DNA from: Cellulomonas sp. URHD0024
Lineage (GTDB): Bacteria; Actinomycetota; Actinomycetes; Actinomycetales; Cellulomonadaceae
Direction: 5' to 3'
DNA: 64,000 nt
Assembly: GCF_000426185.1 (NCBI RefSeq)
Contig: NZ_AUEW01000010.1
Location: forward strand, 124,001 to 188,000
Positions 17,482 to 28,101 of the stretch are shown here, piece by piece (position 1 is the stretch's first letter; each line of letters opens with the position of its first letter). The notes under the pieces are model-generated. The model saw only the letters and a list, made by a program, of their open reading frames with translations. It was not told the DNA's origin and made no database searches. The translations under genes were made by a program, and so were the position numbers.

Positions 17482-18945
17482 ATGACTCTGCCGCCCACCG
17501 TCGCCGCGCACGTCCCCACCGGCATCCTGATCGACGGGGCCTGGCGCCCCGCCGGGAGCGGGCGCACCTTTTCGGTGAACGACCCCGGCACCACCGAGTC
17601 GCTGTTCGACGTCGCCGACGGTGGTTCCGAGGACGCGCTCGACGCGCTGACGGCCGCGTCGGACGCTTTCCCGCAGTGGCGGGCCACCGCTCCACGGGTG
17701 CGCTCGGAGCTGCTGCGTGCCGTGTTCGAGACGATCACCGCGCGCACCGAGGACATCGCCGCGCTCGTGACCGCCGAGGGCGGCAAGCCGCTCGCCGAGT
17801 CACGCGCCGAGGTGGCCTACGGCGCCGACTACATCCGCTGGTACGCCGAGCAGGCGGTGCGGTTCGAGGGCCTCGCCCGCCGGGCTCCGTCGGGCGCCAA
17901 CCACCAGCTCGTCCTGCGCCGCGCGGTCGGTCCGGCCCTGCTGATCACGCCGTGGAACTTCCCGATCGCGATGATCGCCCGCAAGGTGGCGCCGGCGCTC
18001 GCGGCCGGGTGCAGCGTCGTGATCAAGCCTGCCCAGCTCACCCCGCTGACCACGGCGTACGTCGCCGAGATCATCCGGGCGGAGCTCGCGGACCGCGGAC
18101 TGCCGACCGGCGTGATCAACGTGGTGCCCTCGGCCTCCGCACGCAGCATCTCCGGTCCCTTGCTGTCGGACCCGCGGCTCCGGAAGCTGTCGTTCACCGG
18201 CTCGACCGAGGTCGGGTCGGCGTTGCTGAAGGCGTCGGCGGACACCGTCCTGCGCACCTCGATGGAGCTCGGGGGGAACGCCCCGTTCCTGGTGTTCGAG
18301 GACGCCGACATCGACGCCGCGGTGACGGGCGCCGTGCAGGCCAAGATGCGCAACGCGGGCCAGACCTGCGTGGCGGCCAACCGGTTCCTCGTGCACGCGT
18401 CCGTCGCCGAGGAGTTCACGGCAGCGCTGACCGTCGCGTTCGACAAGCTCGTCGTCGGGCACGGTGCCGACGAGGGCACGACGGTCGGTCCGCTGATCGA
18501 GCAGGCCGCGGTCGACCGGGTCGACGAGGTCGTCTCGGAGGCCGTGGACGGCGGTGCGCGCGTCCGGACCGGCGCCGAGCGACCGGACCGCCCGGGCTAC
18601 TTCTACGCCCCGACGGTGCTCGACCGGGTCTCGCCGGACCTGCGAGTGATCACCGAGGAGACGTTCGGCCCCGTCGCGCCGGTGGTGACCTTCGGGTCCG
18701 AGGAGGAGGCCGTGGCGTTGGCCAACTCGACGCCGTTCGGACTGGTCGCCTACGCCTACACCCGGGACATCGCGCGGGTGCTGCGCCTTGCGGAGTCCGT
18801 CGACACCGGCATGCTCGGCGTGAACCGCGGCCTGGTCTCGGACGCGAGCGCACCGTTCGGTGGAGTGAAGTCGTCCGGGCTCGGCCGCGAGGGCGGCGAG
18901 GCCGGCATGGAGGAGTACCTCGAAAGCGTCTACGTCGCGATCTGA
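17482..18945 (+). CDS. gabD: NAD(P)-dependent succinate-semialdehyde dehydrogenase-type enzyme
   Basis: The 487-residue aldehyde dehydrogenase has the usual signatures: [13 protein letters not shown], the cofactor loop SFTGST (237-242), the general base Glu262 in MELGGN, and the catalytic Cys296 in GQTCVAANR. The C-terminus ends [18 protein letters not shown], as in succinate-semialdehyde dehydrogenases. It would oxidise succinic semialdehyde to succinate, the step after GABA transaminase. A gabT gene lies 41 kb away in this window, so the pathway would be split. Only 13 bases separate it from azlC, so they may be co-transcribed. The subfamily call is likely but not certain. Confidence 0.85.
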   Translation: MTLPPTVAAHVPTGILIDGAWRPAGSGRTFSVNDPGTTESLFDVADGGSEDALDALTAASDAFPQWRATAPRVRSELLRAVFETITARTEDIAALVTAEGGKPLAESRAEVAYGADYIRWYAEQAVRFEGLARRAPSGANHQLVLRRAVGPALLITPWNFPIAMIARKVAPALAAGCSVVIKPAQLTPLTTAYVAEIIRAELADRGLPTGVINVVPSASARSISGPLLSDPRLRKLSFTGSTEVGSALLKASADTVLRTSMELGGNAPFLVFEDADIDAAVTGAVQAKMRNAGQTCVAANRFLVHASVAEEFTAALTVAFDKLVVGHGADEGTTVGPLIEQAAVDRVDEVVSEAVDGGARVRTGAERPDRPGYFYAPTVLDRVSPDLRVITEETFGPVAPVVTFGSEEEAVALANSTPFGLVAYAYTRDIARVLRLAESVDTGMLGVNRGLVSDASAPFGGVKSSGLGREGGEAGMEEYLESVYVAI

Positions 18946-18958
18946 GACGGTTGCGTCC

Positions 18959-19669
18959 GTGACGGCACCCGACGACGACGGCCGGGCGGCCGTCCGGCAG
19001 GCGGCCTCGGTCTCGCTGGCCACCGGGCTCTACGGCGTCTCGTTCGGCGCGCTCGCGGTGGCAGCCGGCCTGTCCCTCCCGCAGACCGTCGCGCTGAGTC
19101 TCCTGATGTTCTCGGGCGGGTCGCAGTTCGCGTTCATCGGCGTGGTGGGCGCGGGCGGCCTCCCCGGAGCCGCCATCGCGACGGCCGGGCTGCTCGGTGT
19201 CCGCAACGGGCTGTACGGGCCGCAGGTCGCTCCGCTGCTCGGGGTGCACGGCTGGCGACGGGTCGCGGCGGCCCAGCTGACCATCGACGAGTCCACCGCC
19301 GTCGGCACGGCGCACGCGGGCCGGCGGGCGGCCCGGCTGGGATTCTGGTGGACGGGGATCGGCGTGTTCGTCCTGTGGAACACGTTCACGCTGGTGGGCG
19401 CGCTGCTCGGCGACGCGCTGGGCGACCCCCGCGCGTACGGCCTGGACGCGGCTGCGGCCGCTGCGTTCCTCGGTCTGGTCTGGCCGCGGGTCACCGGCAG
19501 GAACGCCCGGCACGCCCAGCTCGTCGCCGCCGGCGCCGTCGTGGTCGCCCTGCTGGCCACCCCGTTCGTCCCCGCCGGCATTCCCGTCCTGCTGGCGGCG
19601 ATCGTCGCGATCCTCACCGGGCTGCTCACCGCGGCTCCCCCGACCCGGCCCGTGGCGTCCGCCGCATGA
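18959..19669 (+). CDS. azlC: AzlC-family branched-chain amino acid exporter subunit
   Basis: The 236-residue membrane protein has the AzlC N-terminal pattern GLYGVSFGALAVAAGLS followed by LLMFSGGSQFAFIGV and GVRNGLYGP, with six or seven hydrophobic segments. AzlC and AzlD together form a bipartite exporter for branched-chain amino acids. The GTG start lies 13 bases after the dehydrogenase, and its TGA overlaps the azlD ATG as ATGA. The pair is complete and normal in length. No dedicated Lrp-type regulator is adjacent. Confidence 0.93.
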   Translation: MTAPDDDGRAAVRQAASVSLATGLYGVSFGALAVAAGLSLPQTVALSLLMFSGGSQFAFIGVVGAGGLPGAAIATAGLLGVRNGLYGPQVAPLLGVHGWRRVAAAQLTIDESTAVGTAHAGRRAARLGFWWTGIGVFVLWNTFTLVGALLGDALGDPRAYGLDAAAAAAFLGLVWPRVTGRNARHAQLVAAGAVVVALLATPFVPAGIPVLLAAIVAILTGLLTAAPPTRPVASAA

Positions 19670-19986
19670 GCCCGGCCATGACCTGGGTCGCGCTCGTCGT
19701 CGCGAGTGCCGTCTGCTTCGGGCTCAAGCTCGCTGGGCACCTCGTGCCCGAGCACTGGCTCGCGCAGCCCCGGGTGGCGCGGACCGCCGCGCTCGTCACC
19801 GTCGCGCTCCTCTCCGCGCTCGTCGCGGTCCAGACGGCGACGACGGGGCGGCACATCGTCGTCGACGCGCGGCTGCCTGCCCTCCTCGTCGCCGCGATCG
19901 CGCTGGCGCTGCGCGCACCGTTCATCGTCGTCGTCGTGCTCGCTGCGCTCACCGCCGCCGGCCTTCGTGCGCTCGGGATGTCGTGA
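19666..19986 (+). CDS. azlD: AzlD-family branched-chain amino acid exporter subunit
   Basis: The 106-residue protein has three or four hydrophobic helices and the AzlD feature of a conserved basic/aromatic stretch after helix 1 (HLVPEHWLAQPRVARTAALV). It is the small partner of AzlC. The ATG overlaps the azlC stop by 4 bases, so translation is coupled and the stoichiometry linked. The ORF is open further upstream in this frame, but that part only shadows azlC. Confidence 0.92.
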   Translation: MSPAMTWVALVVASAVCFGLKLAGHLVPEHWLAQPRVARTAALVTVALLSALVAVQTATTGRHIVVDARLPALLVAAIALALRAPFIVVVVLAALTAAGLRALGMS

Positions 19987-19992
19987 GCCGGT

Positions 19993-19998
19993 TAGGGT
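19993..19998 (+). promoter_or_regulatory. Putative -10 element of the GNAT gene
   Basis: TAGGGT, a frequent actinobacterial -10 hexamer, lies 37 bases before the ATG at 20036 and would give a leader of about 30 bases. Confidence 0.35.
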
Positions 19999-20035
19999 GA
20001 CCGGGCCCATCCAGCACGACGAAGAGAGCAGGACG

Positions 20036-20599
20036 ATGGCGCTGTTCCGCGAGAACGCCGACGTGTCGGTCCGGCCCGCGGTCAGGGGCGACGAGCATGC
20101 GATCGCGCGCCTCCAGGTCGACGCCTGGCGGGTCTCGCACGCGGACATCCTGGCCGGTGCCCTAGACCTGCTCGACGAGACCGCGATCGAGGGCCAGTGG
20201 GCCGCTGCCGTCGCGACGCCTCCAGGGGCCGGCTTCCGGGTGCTCGTGGCGTGCGAGGGTCCGACCGTCGTCGGCGTGGTGTCGCTGGCTCCCGTTCCCC
20301 CGCCCGAGGACCGCCCGTTCGACGCACCGGGCGGCGTGATCCTCACGCTCGAGGTCGAGCCGTCGCGGCAGCGGAGCGGCCACGGGTCACGGTTGCTCGC
20401 CGCGGCGGTCGACACGCTTCGTGAGGACCGTGCGGACCAGGTGCACACCTGGGTCCTCGACGGCGACAGCGCCCGGGCGCAGTTCCTCGCGTCCTGCGGC
20501 CTCGGTCCCGACGACGTCGCGCGCGAGCTGGCCTCCGGGACGTTGCCCGACGGCACGCCGCGAGTGGTCAGCGAGCACCGCTGGTCCGCGTCCATCTAG
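20036..20599 (+). CDS. GNAT-family N-acetyltransferase
   Basis: The 187-residue protein has a GNAT fold. An N-terminal segment VSVRPAVRGDEHAIARLQVDAW is followed by strand 4, VILTLEVEPSRQRSGHGSRLLAAAV. The acetyl-CoA loop RSGHGS replaces the usual Q/R-x-x-G-x-G/A. The C-terminal part (GLGPDDVARELASG) is normal for this group. A GAAGAGAGCAGG purine run precedes the ATG. The substrate is unknown. It stands alone, 49 bases after azlD and facing the small membrane gene across a strong hairpin. Confidence 0.85.
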   Translation: MALFRENADVSVRPAVRGDEHAIARLQVDAWRVSHADILAGALDLLDETAIEGQWAAAVATPPGAGFRVLVACEGPTVVGVVSLAPVPPPEDRPFDAPGGVILTLEVEPSRQRSGHGSRLLAAAVDTLREDRADQVHTWVLDGDSARAQFLASCGLGPDDVARELASGTLPDGTPRVVSEHRWSASI

Positions 20600-20613
20600 C
20601 CCCCGCCCACGCG

Positions 20614-20656
20614 AATCAGAGGATCTGCCGCGTTTTCGTCGGCAGATCCTCTGGTT
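20614..20656. terminator. Strong bidirectional hairpin terminator
   Basis: CAGAGGATCTGCCG (20617-20630) pairs perfectly over 14 bp with 20640-20653 around a 9-base loop, and flanking A/T bases extend it to about 17 bp. It sits between the convergent GNAT gene and the small TPR-like gene, as expected for a shared terminator. Confidence 0.75.
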
Positions 20657-20687
20657 CTTCGGGGCGGCGCGACGCTGGGCGGTCCGT

Positions 20688-21143
20688 CTAGGCCTTGTGG
20701 AGGGCGCTGGCCTTCCGTAGCGACTCCCTCGCGCGGCGCCGGTCGCCCGCCGCGTCGTAGGCGAAGGCCAGGTGGTACCAGGAGCGCCAGTCGTCGGGCT
20801 CGGCCTCCGCCAGCTCGCGGGCGGGCTCGAACGCCTCGCGCGCCGCCTTCCGGTCGATGCGTCCGCCCGGCGAGCGCGGCAGGTCGTCCACGGGCAGCTC
20901 GTCGGCGGCGGCGAGCTCGTCGGCCATCCGCTGCACGTCGACGGCCAGCGACCACTCCCGGGACACGAGCCAGACCACGACGAGCGGCAGCACCCAGAAC
21001 GCGACGCCCAGGACGACCGCGACCGGCTCGCCCGTCTGGATCAGGGCGGTGGCGCGCGCGGCGACGAGCCAGACGTACAGGCCGAGCAGCGCGGTGAGGG
21101 TGACCGCGCCGGCGATAGCGGTCCACCGGGCCCGTGGGCTCAC
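20688..21143 (-). CDS. Small membrane protein with a TPR-like C-terminus
   Basis: The 151-residue protein has two membrane helices (about 8-30 and 42-61), then an acidic linker. The C-terminal region (about 95-150) contains WRSWYHLAFAYDAAGDRRRARESLRKA, resembling one tetratricopeptide repeat plus part of another. The GTG start at 21143 lies 4 bases after the dapB stop, so the two are co-transcribed. A protein-binding role at the membrane is a reasonable guess; the function is unknown. Confidence 0.75.
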   Translation of the reverse strand: MSPRARWTAIAGAVTLTALLGLYVWLVAARATALIQTGEPVAVVLGVAFWVLPLVVVWLVSREWSLAVDVQRMADELAAADELPVDDLPRSPGGRIDRKAAREAFEPARELAEAEPDDWRSWYHLAFAYDAAGDRRRARESLRKASALHKA

Positions 21144-21147
21144 CGGG

Positions 21148-22712
<1,565 letters not shown>

Positions 22713-22733
22713 GCCCCATCATCGCCCCGCCGG

Positions 22734-23963
22734 TCACCAGTCGTGCATGGACCCGTCCGAGAGCCGGTTGATCGGCAGGTACGCGGCAGCGTAGGGATGT
22801 CCCGCGGCGACCTCGTCGTCGTACACCACGCCCAGGCCCGGTCCCTCGCCCGGGACCAGGAGACCCTCCTCGAACCGTACGTCCGAGCGGAACACCTCGT
22901 CCGTCGCCGCCGTGTGCGTCATGTACTCCTGGATGCCGAAGTTGGAGATCGCGACGCCCAGGTGCAAGGACGCCGCGAGGCCGACCGGCGAGATGTCGGT
23001 GGGGCCGTGCACGCCCGACTTGATCTGGTAGACGGCCGCGTAGTCGAGGATCCGCCGCAGCGCCGTGATGCCGCCGGCGTGCGTGACGGGCGAGCGGACG
23101 TAGTCGATGAGCTGCTCCTCGAACAGCTCGCGGTAGTCCCAGATGGTGTTGAACACCTCGCCGATGGCGAGCGGCGTCGTCGTGTGCGCGCGGACGCGCC
23201 GCAGGGCCGACGTGTTCTCCGCCGGGGTGACGTCCTCCAGCCAGAACAGGTCGAACGGCTCGAGGGACTTGCCGAGCTTCGCGGCCTGGATGGGCGTGAG
23301 CCGGTGGTGGGCGTCGTGCAGCAGGGGCAGCTCGGGCCCGAACTCGTTGCGGACCGCCTCGAACACCCCCGGGACGTGGCGCAGGTACGCGCGGGTGTCC
23401 CAGACCTCCTCCACGGGCGCGGCCGACCGGCGGGCGGGCTCGTGGTCGTAGCGCCCGGCGCCGTCGGAGGCGCTGGAGGCCACGCCGTAGACGGTCCCGA
23501 GGCCCGGGATGCCCGACTGGATGCGGATGGCGCGGAACCCCTGGTCCAGGTGGTCGCGCACCGAGTCGAACAGCTCCGGCAGGTCCGCACCGCTCGCGTG
23601 CCCGTAGGTCAGCGCGCCCGTGCGGCTCCGTCCGCCGAGCAGCTGGTACAGCGGCATGCCCGCCGCCCGCGCCTTGATGTCCCACAGCGCCGTGTCGACC
23701 GCAGCGATCGAGGCCATGGTGACCGGACCGCGCCGCCAGTACGCACCCCGGTACAGGAACTGCCACATGTCCTCGATCCGGTGCGCGTCCTTGCCGACCA
23801 GCAGCGGCACCACGTGCTCCGCCAGGTAGGCGACGACGGCCAGCTCGCGGCCGTTGAGCGTGGCGTCACCGAGGCCGACGAACCCGTCGTCGGTGGTGAG
23901 GCGCAGGGTGACGAAGTTGCGGCCCGGGCTCGTGACGAGCACCTCGGCGGACGTGATGAGCAC
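22734..23963 (-). CDS. manD: D-mannonate dehydratase, enolase superfamily (ManD type)
   Basis: The 409-residue protein begins [22 protein letters not shown], typical of ManD. Metal ligands are Asp217 (LLHDAHH), Glu243 (WLEDVTP) and Glu269 (AIGEVF), with His219 next to the first. Arg147 (AIRIQSG) and Tyr159 (GTVYG), the known acid/base pair of ManD, are in register, which favours real mannonate dehydration over a RspA-like side role. It converts D-mannonate to 2-keto-3-deoxy-D-gluconate. The GTG start at 23963 lies 2 bases after the stop of the preceding dehydrogenase. It takes the place of the unrelated UxuA enzyme. Confidence 0.92.
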   Translation of the reverse strand: MLITSAEVLVTSPGRNFVTLRLTTDDGFVGLGDATLNGRELAVVAYLAEHVVPLLVGKDAHRIEDMWQFLYRGAYWRRGPVTMASIAAVDTALWDIKARAAGMPLYQLLGGRSRTGALTYGHASGADLPELFDSVRDHLDQGFRAIRIQSGIPGLGTVYGVASSASDGAGRYDHEPARRSAAPVEEVWDTRAYLRHVPGVFEAVRNEFGPELPLLHDAHHRLTPIQAAKLGKSLEPFDLFWLEDVTPAENTSALRRVRAHTTTPLAIGEVFNTIWDYRELFEEQLIDYVRSPVTHAGGITALRRILDYAAVYQIKSGVHGPTDISPVGLAASLHLGVAISNFGIQEYMTHTAATDEVFRSDVRFEEGLLVPGEGPGLGVVYDDEVAAGHPYAAAYLPINRLSDGSMHDW

Positions 23964-23965
23964 GG

Positions 23966-25291
23966 TCAGAGCCTCTCGAGTTCGGTGATGCGGGTGGCGA
24001 GCGGGTCGAGCAGCTCCTCCGGGGCGTCGAGCGCTCGGAGGACCGCCGCCGACCGGGCCCGTGCGTCGAGCATCCCGCGCAACGCGTCGGCGAGCCCGCG
24101 GGAGGCGTCGTCGGTCGCTCCGAAGCGGACCAGGTAGGTCGACCAGGCTGCGAGCACGCCGAGCTGCGCGTGCCCGGGCGGGAGGTCGGCGGCGAGTCGT
24201 CGACGCAGCGGTTCGACGACGCGCACCGGCAGCTTGAACGACCCGTCGGCCGCGATCTGGGTGAGGACGTGGCGGATGCGCGGGTTGGCGAACCGCTGGC
24301 GCAGGGCGCCGAGCGCCTCGTCGATCTCGGCGGCGTCGAGGGGCAGGAGCGGGCGCGCCTCGTCCCAATGCAGCTCCAGCTCGTCCGCCAGCGGTCCGGC
24401 CGCGTCGGCGACCGTGTCGTATCCCAGCAGTCGGCCGCGGTACGCGAGCAGGGAGTGGCCGGCGTTGAGGAGCCAGAGCTTGCGCCGCTCGTACGGCTCG
24501 ACGTCGTCGACGAACCGGGCGCCGGCCCGTTCCCACGGCGGCCTGCCGGCCGGGAAGTCGCCGCTGAGCACCCACTCGCTGAACGGCTCGGTGACCACGG
24601 GCACGGCGTCGGCGACACCGGTCAGCCCCTCAGCGACGGCACGGTCGTCGTGCGTCGTGCGCGGGGTGATCCGGTCCACCATCGTCGACACGAACGAGAC
24701 GTTCCGCGCGACCCACTCGTCCAGGCTCGGGTCCACCAGCCGCGCGACACCTCGCACGACGCGCTCGGCCACCGACCCGTTCCCGGGCAGGTTGTCGCAG
24801 CTGACGACGGCGATCGGGCCGGCCCCGGCATCCCGGCGGGCGCGCAGACCGTCGACCACCCGCCCGGGTGCCGTGCGGGCGGCCTCCCCGGACACGAGTG
24901 CGGCGATGTCCGACCGGACGGACGGGTCGCTCGTGTCGAGGTCGCCGGATGCCGTCGCGTGGTACCCGGCCTCGGTGACGGTCAAGGTCAGGACCGACAC
25001 CGCAGGGCTGCTCAGCACGGTCCGCCACGCCCGTTCGTCGGCACCGTCGTGCGCCGCCACGATGCTCTGCACGAGCGTCGCGGTGTCGCCCCCCGCTGCG
25101 CGTTCGATCACGGTGTAGACGCCGTCCTGGCCGGCGAGCGCCGTGGCCGCGGCCGCCGAGCGGCCGGTGAAGGCGGCGATCCCCCACGCGTCGTCGGCAC
25201 GGTCCGTGTACCACGCCTGGTGCGCCCGGTGGAACGCGCCGAGCCCCAGGTGGGCCATGCGGACGGGTGGCCGCCTGGTCCGGTCAGGCAC
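23966..25291 (-). CDS. uxuB: Mannitol dehydrogenase-family fructuronate reductase
   Basis: The 441-residue NAD-dependent polyol dehydrogenase reduces D-fructuronate to D-mannonate. It shows [19 protein letters not shown], then [22 protein letters not shown] and [21 protein letters not shown], ending in the C-terminal helical domain with [17 protein letters not shown]. The start used is GTG 25291, overlapping the preceding stop by 8 bases; a longer frame upstream only shadows the TIM-barrel gene. Its position between an isomerase-like gene and manD, and the uxaC gene across the regulator, support fructuronate as substrate over mannitol. Confidence 0.92.
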   Translation of the reverse strand: MPDRTRRPPVRMAHLGLGAFHRAHQAWYTDRADDAWGIAAFTGRSAAAATALAGQDGVYTVIERAAGGDTATLVQSIVAAHDGADERAWRTVLSSPAVSVLTLTVTEAGYHATASGDLDTSDPSVRSDIAALVSGEAARTAPGRVVDGLRARRDAGAGPIAVVSCDNLPGNGSVAERVVRGVARLVDPSLDEWVARNVSFVSTMVDRITPRTTHDDRAVAEGLTGVADAVPVVTEPFSEWVLSGDFPAGRPPWERAGARFVDDVEPYERRKLWLLNAGHSLLAYRGRLLGYDTVADAAGPLADELELHWDEARPLLPLDAAEIDEALGALRQRFANPRIRHVLTQIAADGSFKLPVRVVEPLRRRLAADLPPGHAQLGVLAAWSTYLVRFGATDDASRGLADALRGMLDARARSAAVLRALDAPEELLDPLATRITELERL

Positions 25292-26147
25292 GGCGCTCCG
25301 CGACGCGCGCGTGCACTGCGCGCAGGTACGCGAGGTTGTCGCGGGTGCGCTCCTCCAGCGGCAGCTCGGTCGAGAAGTCCTCGAGCGTGATCCACCCGTC
25401 GTAGCCGTGCTCCGCGAGCGCCTCCAGGTACGCCTCGACATCTGCCTGCCCGCTGCGCAAGGGCGCCCAGTGCTCGGCCCAGGTCGTCGCGCCGTCGAAC
25501 CCCTCGGTGCCCGTGACCGCCCACGCGACGTTCTTCACGTGGACGTGCGCCAGGTACGGGCCGAGCATCTGGAAGGCGGCGAGTGCGTCCTCCTGGCCCT
25601 CGATCACGAGGTTGCCGAGGTCGTGGATGACCCCCACGTGCTCGGGGTCGAGCCCGTCGACCAGCCGGATCGCGGCCGACGCGGAGGCCGTGATCGTGCG
25701 GTGGTGCAGCTCGACCAACGCCTTGACGCCGTACGCGTCGGCCCGTTCGGCGACCCACTCGAGGTCCTTGCGTGCGCCCGCGAACAGGTCGCGGTAGTCG
25801 CCCGTCCCGAGCGCCGGCATCGTGACCCGCACCTGTCCGGCGCGGAGCACCGCAGTGGCCGAGAGCATGCGCTCGACGTTGGCGTGGTCGTCGCACCGCG
25901 CATAGCCGCCGAGGCCGGACAGCTCGAGCCCGGCTTCCCGGGTCACCCGCGCGATCTCGGGCAGCAGGCCCTCCAGGCCCGTGAGCGGCCAGGTCGCCCG
26001 ATTGCCGGCCCAGAACCCGGGTGGGTCTGCGGGCGCCTGGTCCGTGATCCGCCACTCGACGCCGTCCCAACCCTGAGCCGCGAGGATCCTCGCGGCCTCG
26101 GCCGGCTCCCACTGCGGAGTCGACGCCGTGAACACCGAGTACCTCAT
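25284..26147 (-). CDS. Xylose isomerase-like TIM-barrel sugar isomerase/epimerase
   Basis: The 287-residue protein has the AP-endonuclease-2 type TIM barrel. It begins RYSVFTASTPQW, with metal-site candidates at ALVELHH (Glu), VIHDLGN (Asp), AHVHVKN (His) and WITLEDF (Glu). Members interconvert keto- and aldo-sugars, 3-oxo sugars or inositol derivatives. The ATG at 26147 overlaps the preceding dehydrogenase stop as ATGA. A second barrel of the same fold lies two genes upstream in the operon. The exact reaction is not known; processing of oxidised glycosides or an alternative uronate is possible. Confidence 0.87.
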   Translation of the reverse strand: MRYSVFTASTPQWEPAEAARILAAQGWDGVEWRITDQAPADPPGFWAGNRATWPLTGLEGLLPEIARVTREAGLELSGLGGYARCDDHANVERMLSATAVLRAGQVRVTMPALGTGDYRDLFAGARKDLEWVAERADAYGVKALVELHHRTITASASAAIRLVDGLDPEHVGVIHDLGNLVIEGQEDALAAFQMLGPYLAHVHVKNVAWAVTGTEGFDGATTWAEHWAPLRSGQADVEAYLEALAEHGYDGWITLEDFSTELPLEERTRDNLAYLRAVHARVAERRA

Positions 26148-27271
26148 GCCAGGACTCCCCCGGTTGCGACCGGCTCGTCGTCGAGCGCGCCGGACAGCAC
26201 GTCCGCGACGAGCACGGGCCGACCCAGCGTCGCCGACAGGTACACGGCTCGGACGACGGCGAGGTCGAGCAGGGCGTCGACCACGCGGACCCCGGGCTCC
26301 CGGCCGGTGCGGACGGCGTCGACGACGTCCTCGAGCTGCCGGGCGTGCCCGACCACCCACGAGTCGTCGGCCTTGGCCGCTCCGCGCAGGTCGCCCGCAG
26401 GCACCAGGTCCGCCGCCCGGTTCTCGGGGGACCCGCCGGACGACAGGAACTCGAGCTGGTCGTCGTCGATCGTCGCCGAGCCCGCGGACCCGTGCACCGC
26501 GATCCGCACGCTGAGCCCCGGGTAGGCCGCGGTCGTGGCGTGCAGGACGGCGAGCGCTCCCGACGCGAAGCGGATCGTCGCGACGGCCACGTCCTCCACC
26601 TCGACCCGCTCGTGCGCCAGACCGCCCGTGTGCGCGAACACCTCGACGGGCTCGCCGAGGAACCACACGAGGAGGTCGACGGTGTGCACTCCCTGGTTCA
26701 TCAGGGCACCCCCTCCGTCGAGCGCCCACGTCCCGCGCCAGTCCCCGGAGTCGTAGTACTCCTGGCTGCGCCACCACGCCACGGACGCGACCGCGCTGGT
26801 GAGCCGGCCGAGACCGCCACCGTGCGCCGCGCGGGCCACCGCCACGGACGCGGGGTCGAACCGGTGCTGGCAGATCACCGAGACCACCTGCCCCGGGCGG
26901 ACCGCGGCGGCGAGCGCGCGGCCGCGATCCATCGTGACGTCGACCGGCTTCTCGACGACCACGTGGACGCCCGCCTCGACCGCCTCCAGTGCCAGCTCCA
27001 CGTGGGTGCCGCTCGGAGTGCAGAGGACGACGAGGTCGACGGAGCCAGCTGCGAGCGCCTCCGTGAGCGACGAGAACACCGCCGGCCGTGGTGCTCCCAG
27101 CTCCTCGACCACGAGATCCGCGAGTGCCGCGACCTGCTCGGGTACGGGGTCGACGAGGGCGGTGAGCAGCAGCCCCTCGGTGCGGTCGATCGCGCGCGCG
27201 TGGTTGCGCGCGATCACCCCGCACCCGACCAGTGCGACGTTGAGGCTGCTGGTGATGCCAGTGCTGGTCAT
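26144..27271 (-). CDS. Gfo/Idh/MocA-family NAD(P)-dependent oxidoreductase
   Basis: The 375-residue dehydrogenase has the Rossmann motif LVGCGVIARNHA near the N-terminus and the active-site lysine in VVVEKPVDV. The second half contains GGGALMNQGVHTVDLLVWFLG, with the catalytic Asp/His region. Family members oxidise or reduce sugars, myo-inositol or glycosides. It is coupled at both ends by 4-base overlaps to the two TIM barrels. A trio of one Gfo/Idh enzyme and two such barrels suggests a C3-oxidised sugar or glycoside route besides the plain uronate steps. Confidence 0.92.
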   Translation of the reverse strand: MTSTGITSSLNVALVGCGVIARNHARAIDRTEGLLLTALVDPVPEQVAALADLVVEELGAPRPAVFSSLTEALAAGSVDLVVLCTPSGTHVELALEAVEAGVHVVVEKPVDVTMDRGRALAAAVRPGQVVSVICQHRFDPASVAVARAAHGGGLGRLTSAVASVAWWRSQEYYDSGDWRGTWALDGGGALMNQGVHTVDLLVWFLGEPVEVFAHTGGLAHERVEVEDVAVATIRFASGALAVLHATTAAYPGLSVRIAVHGSAGSATIDDDQLEFLSSGGSPENRAADLVPAGDLRGAAKADDSWVVGHARQLEDVVDAVRTGREPGVRVVDALLDLAVVRAVYLSATLGRPVLVADVLSGALDDEPVATGGVLA

Positions 27272-28101
27272 GCGAGTCCGACTCCGATCTGTGCGGTGAG
27301 CGCCGAGAAGGCTCGGGCGGCACGCCCGAACTCCCGGGGGCCGGAGAAGCCGCCGAGAGCGTTCACGTCTGTGAGGTGGGGCTCGAGCGAGGCGAACCCG
27401 GTGTAGCCGTCGTCGCGCAGGGCCGTGAGGGTCTCGAGCAGCTCGCCGTCCCCCTCGCCCCCGGGGACGACGGTGCCGTCCGCGGCCAGTGCGTCCTTCA
27501 CCTGCAGGTAGTCGAGGTAGGGACGCAGGATGGCGTAGCCGTCGGTGAACGGCCGCACCCCGACCTGCACGTAGTTGGCGTTGTCCCAGGCGACGCGGAG
27601 CCGCTCCGACCCGACGGACTCGACGATGTCGAGGACCCGCGAGGGGATGTCCCCGTAGATGTCCTTCTCGTTCTCGTGCACGAGCGTGACCTCGTGGTCC
27701 TCGGCGAGCGTCGCGAGCGCCGCCATCCGCACGAGCACGTCGTCGCGGATGTCCTCAGGCGTGCGCTCCGCCGAACGGTAGAACGAGAAGATGCGGACGA
27801 ACGGCGCCCCGAGCGCGTGCGCGGCGCGCAGGGCCCGGCCGAGCCGCTCCACCTCGTGCTCGACCGGCAGGGTGACGTCGACCTTGCCGATCGGCGACGC
27901 GATCGCCGACACGGCCATCCCGCGGTCACGCACGTGCGCGGCGAGCCGTGAGAGCTGGTCGTCGGTCAGGTCCACCACGTTGGTGTCCCAGGCGCTGCGC
28001 ACCTCGATGTGCGCGGCACCGAGCGCCTGCAGGACGCTGAGCTGCACCACGGGATCGGCGTCGATCTCGTCCCCGAACCCCGACAGCTTCCAGTCGGTCA
28101 T
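27268..28101 (-). CDS. Sugar phosphate isomerase/epimerase-like TIM barrel
   Basis: The 277-residue protein is another xylose isomerase-like TIM barrel, beginning MTDWKLSGFGDEIDADP. Probable metal ligands are in TLVHENEKDIYGD (Glu), VAWDNANY (Asp), YLQVKDA and FASLEPHL (Glu). It overlaps the Gfo/Idh gene as ATGA and abuts the permease gene with no intervening base, so it is firmly in the operon. It is not closely similar to the barrel at 25284 in its opening or ligand segments, so the two probably act on different substrates. The reaction is unassigned. Confidence 0.87.
   Translation of the reverse strand: MTDWKLSGFGDEIDADPVVQLSVLQALGAAHIEVRSAWDTNVVDLTDDQLSRLAAHVRDRGMAVSAIASPIGKVDVTLPVEHEVERLGRALRAAHALGAPFVRIFSFYRSAERTPEDIRDDVLVRMAALATLAEDHEVTLVHENEKDIYGDIPSRVLDIVESVGSERLRVAWDNANYVQVGVRPFTDGYAILRPYLDYLQVKDALAADGTVVPGGEGDGELLETLTALRDDGYTGFASLEPHLTDVNALGGFSGPREFGRAARAFSALTAQIGVGLA

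Noticed and set aside
26148..27323. Fusion of the TIM-barrel at 25284 with upstream sequence
   Set aside because: The upstream part only shadows the Gfo/Idh gene in another frame; a normal ATG at 26147 overlaps the neighbour's stop.
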